From Candidatus Hydrogenedentota bacterium (GTDB lineage Bacteria > Hydrogenedentota > Hydrogenedentia > Hydrogenedentales > CAITNO01): a stretch of 20,318 bases of DNA. The position numbers and the translations under genes were made by a program. Of the stretch, positions 1 through 6,137 are shown in pieces (positions within the stretch are counted from its first letter, which is position 1; each line of letters starts with the position of its first letter). The notes beneath the pieces were generated by a model. It did not search any database. It had not been told where the DNA came from and worked only from the letters and a program-made list of their open reading frames with translations. The stretch spans positions 1-20,318 of the forward strand of contig JAKLHG010000011.1 in NCBI GenBank assembly GCA_022710255.1, read 5' to 3'.

Positions 1-222
1 CTTGAAAGCGGCGTCGTGCAGTGGCACGCCGTCAATGTGGACGATGAAGACAAGCAACACTTCGTGAGTGACTACGGGTTGTCCGCACAAACATTGATTG
101 TGGCGGAGTTTTCCGGAGGAAAGCAATCCCGCTGGAAAAATCTGGACAAGATATGGGATCTTCTGGACAATGAAGTAGATTTTAGACAGTATGTTGAAAT
201 GGAAATTCGCGATTATCTTTAA
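1..222 (+). CDS. C-terminal part of an ArsF-like (nitrophenyl compound nitroreductase subunit ArsF family) protein, 5' truncated
   Basis: The frame is open from the first base and ends at TAA 220-222, giving 73 residues; the start lies outside the window. The visible part reads ...GVVQWHAVNVDDEDKQHF and ends with a conserved-looking RWKNLDKIWDLL stretch. From memory this matches the C-terminal half of small exported thioredoxin-like proteins annotated as the ArsF family, found in arsenic/thioredoxin/CcdA clusters. The expected N-terminal signal or lipobox and Cys motif would be upstream and cannot be seen. A GTG at 16 is in frame but falls inside the conserved domain and is not a believable start. 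The next gene follows within 50 bases on the same strand, so it probably belongs to the same operon. The biochemical role of the family is poorly established; family assignment is moderately sure and function is not. Confidence 0.7.
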   Translation, partial: LESGVVQWHAVNVDDEDKQHFVSDYGLSAQTLIVAEFSGGKQSRWKNLDKIWDLLDNEVDFRQYVEMEIRDYL

Positions 223-267
223 CGCATCGTTGTTTGTTTGTTAAAAACACAAAAGGATATTAGTGTC

Positions 268-765
268 ATGTCTGATCCCGAGATTACTAGTACGACAGGG
301 AAACAGCGCCTTCTAAAAATCGCAATCGTGATAGCCCTGGCGGCAGCCGTTGGAGCCCTCCTTTACGGTAAGAATAACCCTGGTCTTCGATGTCCCTGTT
401 CAACAGGTTCAGAGAAAGGAAGCGCTACCGCCCCCATGACTGAACCACAATCTGAGGCCGAAGTTGCCTATAAACTCCCTACTTTAATTGATCTTGGCGC
501 AACGAAATGTATCCCCTGCAAACTGATGGCCCCTATTCTGGAAGAACTGAAAACCGAACATGCGGGGAGATTAAAGGTGGTTTTCATTGATGTATGGGAA
601 AATCCTGATGAATCAAAGAAATACAATATCAATTTAATCCCAACCCAAATATTCTTTAACGCCGATGGAAAAGAGTTGTTTCGGCATGAAGGTTTCTTCT
701 CCAAGGAGGACATTCTAGCGAAATGGAAAGAATTGGGCGTGGAGCTGGTTCCCGCTTCTTCATAG
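268..765 (+). CDS. Membrane-anchored thioredoxin-family protein (CIPC)
   Basis: This 165-residue protein starts at ATG 268, preceded by AAGGA at 253-257. An in-frame TTG at 238 lacks such a site. Residues about 16-34 form one hydrophobic segment (IAIVIALAAAVGALLYG), a signal anchor that places the rest outside the cytoplasmic membrane. The thioredoxin domain covers about residues 65-160, with the active site KCIPCK at Cys81/Cys84, an LIPTQIFF cis-proline strand and an NADGKELFRHEG turn, all typical of the fold. An extra CPC lies just after the membrane segment (RCPCST). The family carries out thiol-disulfide exchange. With a CcdA-type protein two genes on, it is probably kept reduced from the cytoplasm and delivers electrons to exported partners. 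Base composition is more A+T-rich than in the genes after 12.5 kb. Confidence 0.88.
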   Translation: MSDPEITSTTGKQRLLKIAIVIALAAAVGALLYGKNNPGLRCPCSTGSEKGSATAPMTEPQSEAEVAYKLPTLIDLGATKCIPCKLMAPILEELKTEHAGRLKVVFIDVWENPDESKKYNINLIPTQIFFNADGKELFRHEGFFSKEDILAKWKELGVELVPASS

Positions 766-808
766 AAACTGTTGTATATTTTGAATTCTGTCAACAAGGA
801 GTGTATGC

Positions 809-1729
809 ATGAAGTATTTCCGCCTGAGTATCGTTGTGATTCTAGCGGTCGTCCTGTATAGTACAGCCACACCTGCAGAGGATGGGACGGCCACCTTATC
901 CACTGTGTTTCCCGGCATCAGCAGCGGTGCTTTGTCTATGGCCACAATGGGAGAACTGCCTGAAGGTGTGGTACTAAAGTCCGGCAGCGTGGAAGTAACG
1001 GCTGAGGAGTTGAAGGCCGAGATTGCCAACGCTCCCGCCGAAACCCAGAAGCAGCTGAAAAAGAACAAGTTGTATGTGCTTGAAAACATGGCTACTCCGA
1101 AATTACTACTTGCTGTGGCACAGGCTTCGCAAGGAGGGCCCTCGGGGGAGACTTCTACCGCAGACACTGCTTTAGCGAAGTATTTCGAGGCTTTGACCGC
1201 CGACGTTGAAGCGACCGAAGAAGAGGTGGCCGCTTTCTACGAAGAGAACAAGGATATGTGCGGCGGCGCCACGCTCACCCAGGTCAAAGACCAACTGGCG
1301 CAGTACGTTCTGGAACAGAAAAAACAGGATGCCGTGAACGAACATATCAGAACGATTGGGCAACGAAGCCCCATCGTTCTGGCGGCGGACTGGACACAGA
1401 AACAGGCAAAGCTCGCCTTGGACAACCCGGTGGATAAGGCGCGGGCAAGCGGGATACCCTCCATCGTGGATTTTGGCTCGACCGGATGCCGTTCCTGTGC
1501 CATGATGGCGCCGATCCTGGAAACGCTTAAGGCCAAGTATGCGGGGAAGGCCAATGTGTTGTTTGTTCACGTCAAGGAGGAGCCGGTGCTTAGCGCGCGT
1601 TACGGAATACGCACCATCCCGGTACAGGTATTTTTCGACAAGGGCGGAAAGGAAGTGTATCGTCACAACGGGACCATGTCCCAGGACGATATTGAGAAAA
1701 GACTCGTGGAAATGGGAGCGGTCCTCTGA
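809..1729 (+). CDS. Exported thioredoxin-family protein with SurA-N-like helical domain (CRSC)
   Basis: The protein has 306 residues; ATG 809 follows AAGGAG at 796-801. Residues 1-23 are a signal peptide or anchor (LSIVVILAVVLYSTATPA). Residues about 45-200 are helical and charged, with stretches such as VEVTAEELKAEIANAP and EATEEEVAAFYEENKD, which resemble the N-terminal chaperone part of SurA/PpiC-type proteins. No parvulin PPIase domain follows. The thioredoxin domain fills about residues 205-306: TGCRSC active site (Cys227/Cys230), RTIPVQVFF cis-proline strand, GKEVYRHNG. One extra Cys lies at 151. It resembles the preceding thioredoxin closely in the last 90 residues. Its stop overlaps the ccdA-like start (TGATG), so translation is probably coupled. 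I infer an exported thiol oxidoreductase whose helical domain binds a substrate or partner. Confidence 0.85.
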   Translation: MKYFRLSIVVILAVVLYSTATPAEDGTATLSTVFPGISSGALSMATMGELPEGVVLKSGSVEVTAEELKAEIANAPAETQKQLKKNKLYVLENMATPKLLLAVAQASQGGPSGETSTADTALAKYFEALTADVEATEEEVAAFYEENKDMCGGATLTQVKDQLAQYVLEQKKQDAVNEHIRTIGQRSPIVLAADWTQKQAKLALDNPVDKARASGIPSIVDFGSTGCRSCAMMAPILETLKAKYAGKANVLFVHVKEEPVLSARYGIRTIPVQVFFDKGGKEVYRHNGTMSQDDIEKRLVEMGAVL

Positions 1730-2427
1730 TGCAGCAACTATTCAACACCTTGGGCTATGCCGTGGAAGGCTCTCCGGCGGTCGCTGTCGGCGCGGCGATT
1801 GTTTGGGGCATTCTCAGCATCATTTTGAGCCCCTGCCACCTTGCCAGCCTCCCGCTGATTGTCGGATTTATTGACAACCAGGGCCGCATGTCCACGAAAC
1901 GGGCCTTTCTGATTTCCCTGGTGTTTGCCTTGGGTATCCTAGTGACCATAGGACTCATCGGCGTGGTGACCGCCGGGGCCGGACGCATCATGGGCGATGT
2001 GGGCGCTTACGGCAATTATATCGTGGCCGCCATCTTCTTCCTGGTGGGGTTGCACCTGCTGGATGTAATTCCCATGCCCTTCTCCGGCCCGGGCCAGGTC
2101 GGCATGAAGCGGAAAGGTGTTCTTGCCGCGTTTATTCTGGGGCTGGTCTTCGGGATTGCCCTGGGACCCTGCACCTTTGCCTACATGGCGCCCCTGCTGG
2201 GAGTCACGTTCCGGCTCGGCGCGACTAATCCCGCCTATGGCGCCCTCTTGTTGCTCGCCTATGGGTTCGGCCATTGTGGTGTGATCGTGGCAGCGGGCAC
2301 CTCTACGGAGATCGTGCAGCGGTTTCTGGACTGGAACGAACACTCCAAGGGAACCGTGTGGATAAAACGGATTTGCGGGGTACTGGTGATTCTGGGCGGC
2401 CTGTGGATGATTTACACGGCGCCCTGA
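1729..2427 (+). CDS. ccdA: CcdA/DsbD-type transmembrane thiol electron carrier
   Basis: This very hydrophobic 232-residue protein has about six membrane segments, the size and layout of CcdA, the stand-alone DsbD-beta domain. The two family cysteines are present in prolyl contexts: SPCHLASLPL (Cys36) and LGPCTFAYMAPLL (Cys148). The family passes electrons from cytoplasmic thioredoxin across the membrane to extracytoplasmic thiol proteins. A third Cys sits in a GHCG motif (Cys183). The start codon overlaps the stop of the upstream thioredoxin gene, with GGGAG at 1714-1718 as a weak ribosome site. Encoded with two exported CXXC thioredoxins, it almost certainly serves them rather than cytochrome c maturation, since no cytochrome or heme genes are present. 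The family assignment is confident; the exact substrate is inferred. Confidence 0.87.
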   Translation: MQQLFNTLGYAVEGSPAVAVGAAIVWGILSIILSPCHLASLPLIVGFIDNQGRMSTKRAFLISLVFALGILVTIGLIGVVTAGAGRIMGDVGAYGNYIVAAIFFLVGLHLLDVIPMPFSGPGQVGMKRKGVLAAFILGLVFGIALGPCTFAYMAPLLGVTFRLGATNPAYGALLLLAYGFGHCGVIVAAGTSTEIVQRFLDWNEHSKGTVWIKRICGVLVILGGLWMIYTAP

Positions 2428-2446
2428 CGGATTCAGGAGTTAACCA

Positions 2447-2779
2447 ATGCCGGTGGTATCCAAAATTGATGCCGGTGTGTGCGGGTTTCAAACGGAAGTC
2501 AACGCTTCCAGCGAAGACGGCATGTTTGTGAACTTGGAGGTTACCTCGGAGTGCGAAAAGATCCGTGGCCTTGGCGAGGCCCTTGCGGCGAGATGCCCGA
2601 TTAATGCCTATGAGGAGATTAGCCCCGTTGGCGAGAGTGTGATTCTGTCTGCGGTTCGTGAATGTTTAACGGGGTGTTGTGCCGGATGCGCGGTGCCTGT
2701 GGGAATTTTTAAGTCTCTGCAGGTGGCGGCTGGATTGGCATTGCCAAAGGATATCATCATAACCTTTGAGAAAGGATAA
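2447..2779 (+). CDS. Small cysteine-rich protein, DUF6951-like
   Basis: This is a 110-residue soluble protein with no signal sequence; AGGAG at 2435-2439 supports ATG 2447. It holds seven cysteines: Cys12 in AGVCGF, Cys36, Cys50, Cys73 and the cluster CLTGCCAGC (Cys73, 77, 78, 81). The pattern GVCGF at the start, AYEE in the middle and GLALPKDIIITFE at the end recalls an uncharacterised family I remember as DUF6951, found in anaerobes. That label is from memory and should be checked. The clustered cysteines suggest binding of a soft metal or metalloid or of an Fe-S unit, but no function is established. It sits between the ccdA-like gene and the Tat flavoprotein, 2 bases from the latter, so it belongs to the same operon. 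Confidence 0.72.
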   Translation: MPVVSKIDAGVCGFQTEVNASSEDGMFVNLEVTSECEKIRGLGEALAARCPINAYEEISPVGESVILSAVRECLTGCCAGCAVPVGIFKSLQVAAGLALPKDIIITFEKG

Positions 2780-2781
2780 GA

Positions 2782-3474
2782 ATGATGTCAAGAGAAATGA
2801 CCCGGCGCGCCTTACTGGCATCAGCGGCACTGGGCATGGCCGGAGCGGATGCCGCGCAGGATACCGCAGCAAAAGATGCGGACAAAATCCTGGTAGTCGG
2901 GGTTTCATGCAGCCCGCGCAACGGCATGACCACGGCCACGGCCATGGCGGCAGCGCTTGAGGCCGCGAAAGGCGTGGACCAGCGCATCACCACAGAACTG
3001 ATAGACCTGGGCGGCATGAGGATCCTGGGGTCTGACGGCAACAGTTCGGCACAGGCTGTGCGCGAAACCGATGATGATTTTATCAAGGTGCTGCCCACGC
3101 TCGATTCCCCCAATCTCTGCGCCATGATAATCGGCTCCCCTTCCTATTACCGTTCCATGAGTTCCCTATGCAAAGCCTTTTTGGAGAAACTGGCCGTGTT
3201 TCGCGAACCGACCATGCGACTTGCGGATGTGCCGGTTGGTGCCTTGTCCGTCGCCTCCAACCGCAACGGCGGCCAGGAACTGGTCATCGAACAGATACTG
3301 ATGGCCATGCTCAGCTATGGGGCGGTCATCGTGGGCGGCAAAGGAAAAGGACCCCTGGGAGCTACGCTGTGGAACGCCTTTGAAAATGACATCACCCAGG
3401 ATGAACTCGGCATGGAATCCGCCCGGAATTTGGGTATTCGTGTCGCCGAGGCGGCATTGAAATACAAGGGATAA
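2782..3474 (+). CDS. Flavodoxin-fold NAD(P)H-dependent FMN oxidoreductase with Tat-type signal
   Basis: The protein has 230 residues. ATG codons at 2782 and 2785 both fit the AAAGGA at 2771-2776; spacing favours 2785. The N-terminus TRRALLASAALGMAGADAA has a twin-arginine motif followed by a short hydrophobic stretch and small residues, like a Tat signal. The rest matches the flavodoxin-like/FMN-reductase fold: a beta strand followed by the phosphate-binding loop VSCSPRNGMTT, and the GSPSYYRSMSSLCKAFLEKL segment typical of family members that reduce FMN or quinones. It is not the classic ArsH, whose N-terminal arginine-rich motif is missing. It may pass electrons outside the membrane, for instance to the neighbouring thiol proteins. 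Export in folded, flavin-loaded form is inferred only from the signal. Confidence 0.78.
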   Translation: MMSREMTRRALLASAALGMAGADAAQDTAAKDADKILVVGVSCSPRNGMTTATAMAAALEAAKGVDQRITTELIDLGGMRILGSDGNSSAQAVRETDDDFIKVLPTLDSPNLCAMIIGSPSYYRSMSSLCKAFLEKLAVFREPTMRLADVPVGALSVASNRNGGQELVIEQILMAMLSYGAVIVGGKGKGPLGATLWNAFENDITQDELGMESARNLGIRVAEAALKYKG

Positions 3475-3521
3475 GAGACAAGAGGCTTGCTAGGAAAAGG
3501 GCCTGGGTGATGCACCACAAC

Positions 3522-3569
3522 GGACTTATTGGACTTATAGGACCCATACGATCTATGGACAAATAAGTC
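3522..3569. repeat. Intergenic GGAC tract with nested inverted repeats
   Basis: The gap between the flavoprotein gene and arsC carries GGAC at 3522, 3531 and 3540, exactly 9 bases apart, and again at 3557. The tract is also self-complementary. GACTTATT (3523-3530) pairs with AATAAGTC (3562-3569), and inside it CCATA (3544-3548) pairs with TATGG (3554-3558). A similar 9-base-spaced pattern recurs upstream of arsR. It lies directly before arsC, which has no convincing Shine-Dalgarno site. Origin and role are unknown. Confidence 0.6.
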
Positions 3570-3581
3570 GGAACCAGATAA

Positions 3582-4013
3582 ATGAAGCCTCTGTTGAAGA
3601 TACTTTTTTTATGCACCGGCAATTCCTGCCGCAGCCAGATGGCGGAAGGCTGGGCGCGACATTTAAAAGCGGGTGTCCTGGAGGCCTGGTCCGCGGGCAT
3701 CGAAACGCACGGCCTGAATCCCTATGCGGTCCAAGTCATGGCCGAGGCCAGCGTGGACATTTCAAGGTACAGGTCCAAGAACGTGTCCGAAATTATGGAC
3801 ATTCCTTTCGATTATGTCATCACCGTGTGCGGCCATGCCCGGGAAAACTGCCCGATATTTCCCGGCAAGGCAAAGGTGATTCATGTTGGTTTTGACGATC
3901 CGCCAACGCTGGCACGTGATGCAGCAACGGAAGAAGAGTTCCTCAATATATACCGTCGGGTCCGGGACGAAATTAGGCAGTATGTTGAGGGGCTTCCCGA
4001 ATCGTTACCGTAA
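3582..4013 (+). CDS. arsC: Arsenate reductase ArsC, thioredoxin-coupled low-molecular-weight phosphatase type
   Basis: This 143-residue protein is the usual length for the thioredoxin-linked ArsC class. The N-terminal P-loop LCTGNSCRSQMAEG provides nucleophile Cys11 with Arg17. TVCGHARENCP supplies Cys83 and Cys90, the pair that forms the relay disulfide in the Staphylococcus aureus enzyme (Cys10, Cys82, Cys89 there). The HVGFDDPP segment contains the general-acid Asp. It reduces As(V) to As(III) in the cytoplasm and is regenerated by thioredoxin, which links it to the redox genes upstream. The Shine-Dalgarno site is weak and the preceding gap contains hairpins. As(III) made here is the substrate for Acr3 and ArsM downstream. 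Confidence 0.96.
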   Translation: MKPLLKILFLCTGNSCRSQMAEGWARHLKAGVLEAWSAGIETHGLNPYAVQVMAEASVDISRYRSKNVSEIMDIPFDYVITVCGHARENCPIFPGKAKVIHVGFDDPPTLARDAATEEEFLNIYRRVRDEIRQYVEGLPESLP

Positions 4014-4046
4014 TAATTTTTACGTCAATCAGAGTATGATTCATTT

Positions 4047-4069
4047 AAGGGGTATGGATTCGTACCCTT
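4047..4069. other. Intergenic stem-loop after arsC
   Basis: AAGGGGTA (4047-4054) pairs with TACCCTT (4063-4069) with one bulged G and an 8-base loop. No T-run follows, so it is not a standard intrinsic terminator. It could stabilise the 3' end of the upstream transcript. Confidence 0.35.
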
Positions 4070-4085
4070 CGGCGGTGGTCATCGT

Positions 4086-4167
4086 ATGGACTTTATGGAC
4101 ATGACTGGCCTTATAGACGTTTTCTCTTCTCCATCCTGTCCACCCCGTCCATCCCAAACAGGTCCAT
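4086..4167. repeat. Degenerate GGAC/GTCC repeat tract with inverted arms
   Basis: ATGGAC occurs at 4086-4091 and 4095-4100, 9 bases apart. The complementary words GTCCAC 4138-4143, GTCCAT 4147-4152 (again 9 apart) and GTCCAT 4162-4167 follow. The left half carries the word on the + strand and the right half on the - strand, so the tract could fold as a long imperfect hairpin. It occupies the 284-base gap between arsC and arsR, in which no gene was seen. Confidence 0.55.
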
Positions 4168-4245
4168 GCGACCGGCATATTTCCGCAGACATCGATGCCG
4201 CTTGGCAGGTTATTGAGAAAACGGCCCATACAAAGGCAGAAAAAA

Positions 4246-4274
4246 TTGACATGTTGCTTTTGCTGTGCTATACT
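4246..4274 (+). promoter_or_regulatory. Sigma70-type promoter of arsR operon
   Basis: TTGACA (4246-4251, perfect -35) is separated by 17 bases from TATACT (4269-4274, five of six -10 bases), followed within 30 bases by arsR. Its -10 box abuts the palindrome at 4274-4289. Arrangement and spacing are textbook, so this is the most reliable promoter in the window. Confidence 0.85.
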
Positions 4275-4289
4275 TCGTTACGTGACGAA
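4274..4289. promoter_or_regulatory. Probable ArsR operator palindrome
   Basis: The 16-base element TTCGTTACGTGACGAA is a palindrome apart from one mismatched base pair (TTCGT-T-ACGT-G-ACGAA). It begins at the last base of the -10 box and covers the likely transcription start. ArsR/SmtB repressors bind such dyads with TTCG/CGAA-like ends and leave DNA when As(III) binds. Position and symmetry make it the likely autoregulatory site; binding itself is inferred. Confidence 0.7.
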
Positions 4290-4303
4290 TTAAGGAAATG
4301 ATA

Positions 4304-4666
4304 ATGAAAGATTTTATAACCATCGCCAAGGCGGTCTCAGATGAGACGCGCGCAAGGATTTTAATGTTCCTGGGCAAAGGCGAACTCTGTGTCTGCCAGA
4401 TAGTGGACGTGCTTGGATTGGCACCCTCTACTGTATCCAAACACATGTCAATTCTTGCGCAGACAGGTCTCGTTGAGTTTCGAAAGGATGGACGTTGGCG
4501 ATATTATCGACTGGCGGGCCCGGAGGCATCGCCGTTCATTCGCCAAGCGCTGGAATGGGTAAATACCGCTTTGGAAGGTTCGCCTGTCGTCCAAGAAGAC
4601 ACCCGGCAGCTGAAAAAGGTGCTCAAAAAGGATGTCAAGGCGCTATGCGAACGTTATAAATGTTGA
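4304..4666 (+). CDS. arsR: ArsR-family arsenic-responsive repressor
   Basis: This is a 120-residue winged-helix protein. ATG 4304 is preferred over ATG 4298 because AAGGA at 4292-4296 is 7 bases from the former and only one from the latter. The metalloid site is the family motif ELCVCQ (Cys29, Cys31) in the third helix, followed by the recognition helix APSTVSKHMSIL and the wing FRKDGRWRYYRL. Extra cysteines at the C-terminus (CERYKC) may supply a third ligand. In the family, As(III) or Sb(III) binding releases the operator. It opens the second half of the arsenic cluster and probably controls itself and the + strand genes down to acr3. The specific genes in its regulon are inferred from layout. 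Confidence 0.94.
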   Translation: MKDFITIAKAVSDETRARILMFLGKGELCVCQIVDVLGLAPSTVSKHMSILAQTGLVEFRKDGRWRYYRLAGPEASPFIRQALEWVNTALEGSPVVQEDTRQLKKVLKKDVKALCERYKC

Positions 4667-4739
4667 TTTTGCATAATCCGTGTTGTAGGTAAAAGCAGCC
4701 GTTAAAAGGTAATATGTGATTCTCAGGAGAACAAGCACT

Positions 4740-5954
4740 ATGAAAAAGTTCGTGATAGTGTCTATCATATTGTTGATTTTCGTCGGCATTAGCGTCCTAA
4801 TGCTAAAAATACCCTATGCCGGGGTCACAGCCCAGACTGGGGCTGCCTCGATACCATACGCTCCTGATGCTTCTGAGGTTCCACTAGCGCCGGCATTTGT
4901 TCAGGCAGAAACGCCAACAGGAAATGCCGGCGCTCCAGCCCCAGAAACACCGGCAGCTATTTCGGTTGCACAGGTAGTGGCATCTGGGGAAAGTGTCAGC
5001 GCCTCGGCACCTGTGATGCAGGCGGCAACTGTTTCTGGTGACACACCCTTGACAGCGGACGGTCCTTCAATACCCATGATAACGGAAGGTCCCTCAACAC
5101 CCATAAGCACAGGCAGCCCATCAACACCCATAACCGCGGACGGGGCCTCAATACCCATGATAACGGAAGGTCCCTCAACACCCATAACCACGGGCGACCC
5201 CTCAGCACCTATGGCTCAAGTAGCGATGGCCAACACCAGGGGAAGTGCCTCATCGCCAAGTATTGGCATGACCGCATTGGAGAAGGCCGCAAAAGAAAAT
5301 CAGTATTTGTTCGTTTTTTGCTCCGATACTGATTCTCCAGAAACCGCCGAGGCCAAGGCATCTTTTGAATCCGCAGTGAGCAAGATGGCCGGTACAGCCC
5401 AGTGGGCAATCATTGACAAAAATCAACCTTCGGAGAAGGCCGCACTTGCACGATTCAGATTGACTGGTGCGCCAATGCCTATTATTGTGGCCATCGCTCC
5501 CAATGGGGCAATTACGGGAGCCTTGTACCGAGAAAAGCTGAAAGAACCCAATCTTGAGGAGCTCATTGCCGGACCTGCCGAGGAACAGTGTATGAAGTCT
5601 TTGCAGGAAGGCAAACTGGTTCTGGCATCCATCCAGAATGCCGCAACAAAGTCAAATGACCTGGCAATGCAGGGCGTAAACGACTTCAAATCCGACAGCA
5701 ACTACGCCCAAATTGCGGAAATCGTTACCTTGGATCCTGCTGACGCGGCTGATCAGCGATTTCTTGCAAAGTTAGGGATTGAGCCGACCATGGAAGAAGC
5801 CACGACCGCCTTCCTGGCACCGCCAAGAGCATTGCTTAAGACTTTTACCGGTGCAACAACGAAAGAGGCCCTGGTAGCTACAGTAACTACCATGGCAAAA
5901 CGTGGTTGTGGCGGGAAGTGTGCTCCGGGTGCATGCGGCCCAAAACGTAAATAG
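4740..5954 (+). CDS. Membrane-anchored tandem thioredoxin-like protein with Pro-rich repeat linker and Cys-rich tail (paralog A)
   Basis: The protein has 404 residues; ATG 4740 follows AGGAGA at 4725-4730. Residues about 4-22 are a signal anchor. Residues 30-175 are a low-complexity Ala/Pro/Ser/Thr linker with six 9-residue repeats at 106-159. From about 178 to 385 it resembles two thioredoxin-like units in tandem. The first has hydrophobic strands YLFVFCSD and WAIIDKNQP and a GAPMPIIVAIAPNGAITG strand-turn like that around the thioredoxin cis-proline, but no CXXC: its active-site position reads CSDTDSPE, with only Cys194. The second, about 282-385, has Cys284. The tail RGCGGKCAPGACGP holds Cys390, 394 and 399, suggesting metalloid or metal binding. 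The next gene is a close paralog. I do not recognise a named family; a redox-inactive exported binding protein for arsenic or for the adjacent ABC transporter is my inference. Confidence 0.85.
   Translation: MKKFVIVSIILLIFVGISVLMLKIPYAGVTAQTGAASIPYAPDASEVPLAPAFVQAETPTGNAGAPAPETPAAISVAQVVASGESVSASAPVMQAATVSGDTPLTADGPSIPMITEGPSTPISTGSPSTPITADGASIPMITEGPSTPITTGDPSAPMAQVAMANTRGSASSPSIGMTALEKAAKENQYLFVFCSDTDSPETAEAKASFESAVSKMAGTAQWAIIDKNQPSEKAALARFRLTGAPMPIIVAIAPNGAITGALYREKLKEPNLEELIAGPAEEQCMKSLQEGKLVLASIQNAATKSNDLAMQGVNDFKSDSNYAQIAEIVTLDPADAADQRFLAKLGIEPTMEEATTAFLAPPRALLKTFTGATTKEALVATVTTMAKRGCGGKCAPGACGPKRK
5055..5216 (+). repeat. Six 27-bp in-frame coding repeats
   Basis: Six consecutive 27-base units encode nine-residue variants: ADGPSIPMI, TEGPSTPIS, TGSPSTPIT, ADGASIPMI, TEGPSTPIT and TGDPSAPMA. 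Units 1-3 resemble units 4-6 in order, so an 81-base block appears to have duplicated once after the 27-base unit had already multiplied. The stretch forms part of the linker between membrane anchor and folded domains, and the paralog 1 kb downstream lacks it. Such repeats often vary in number between strains. Confidence 0.92.
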
Positions 5955-5969
5955 CATCTGTGCGGCAAT

Positions 5970-6033
5970 GGCGTTCAGTACTTTTCCCTGGCACGGTGTT
6001 TAAGAGAACGCCAGAGGTCTGCAACAGGCGTTC
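5970..6033. promoter_or_regulatory. Three copies of a GGCGTTC heptamer able to form alternative hairpins
   Basis: In the 183-base gap between the two paralogs, GGCGTTC lies at 5970-5976, its complement GAACGCC at 6006-6012 and GGCGTTC again at 6027-6033. The middle copy can pair with either neighbour but not both: loop of 29 bases on the left, 14 on the right. This is the geometry of a mutually exclusive RNA switch or of a simple 3'-end stem. No T-run follows. Confidence 0.45.
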
Positions 6034-6051
6034 AAAAAGAAGGTTAAGGCC

Positions 6052-6080
6052 TTGACTGAACACGTGATACTGAATATTCG
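6052..6080 (+). promoter_or_regulatory. Candidate internal promoter before paralog B
   Basis: TTGACT (6052-6057) and TATTCG (6075-6080) are 17 bases apart. The -35 is strong and the -10 poor. The leader to ATG 6138 would be about 50 bases. It could give the downstream genes expression independent of the arsR promoter. Confidence 0.35.
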
Positions 6081-6137
6081 TCCCTATTTTTCGATATGAA
6101 AGCGTCGTAAAAAAAAGATTCGAGAAAGGAAAATAGC

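Noticed and set aside
2782..3474. Assignment of the flavoprotein as ArsH
   Set aside because: The fold family is related, but the arginine-rich N-terminal signature of ArsH is missing and a Tat-type signal is present instead.
5055..5216. Possible CRISPR or satellite array
   Set aside because: Units are directly adjacent with no spacers, stay in frame and encode a Pro/Ser/Thr linker, so they are coding repeats.
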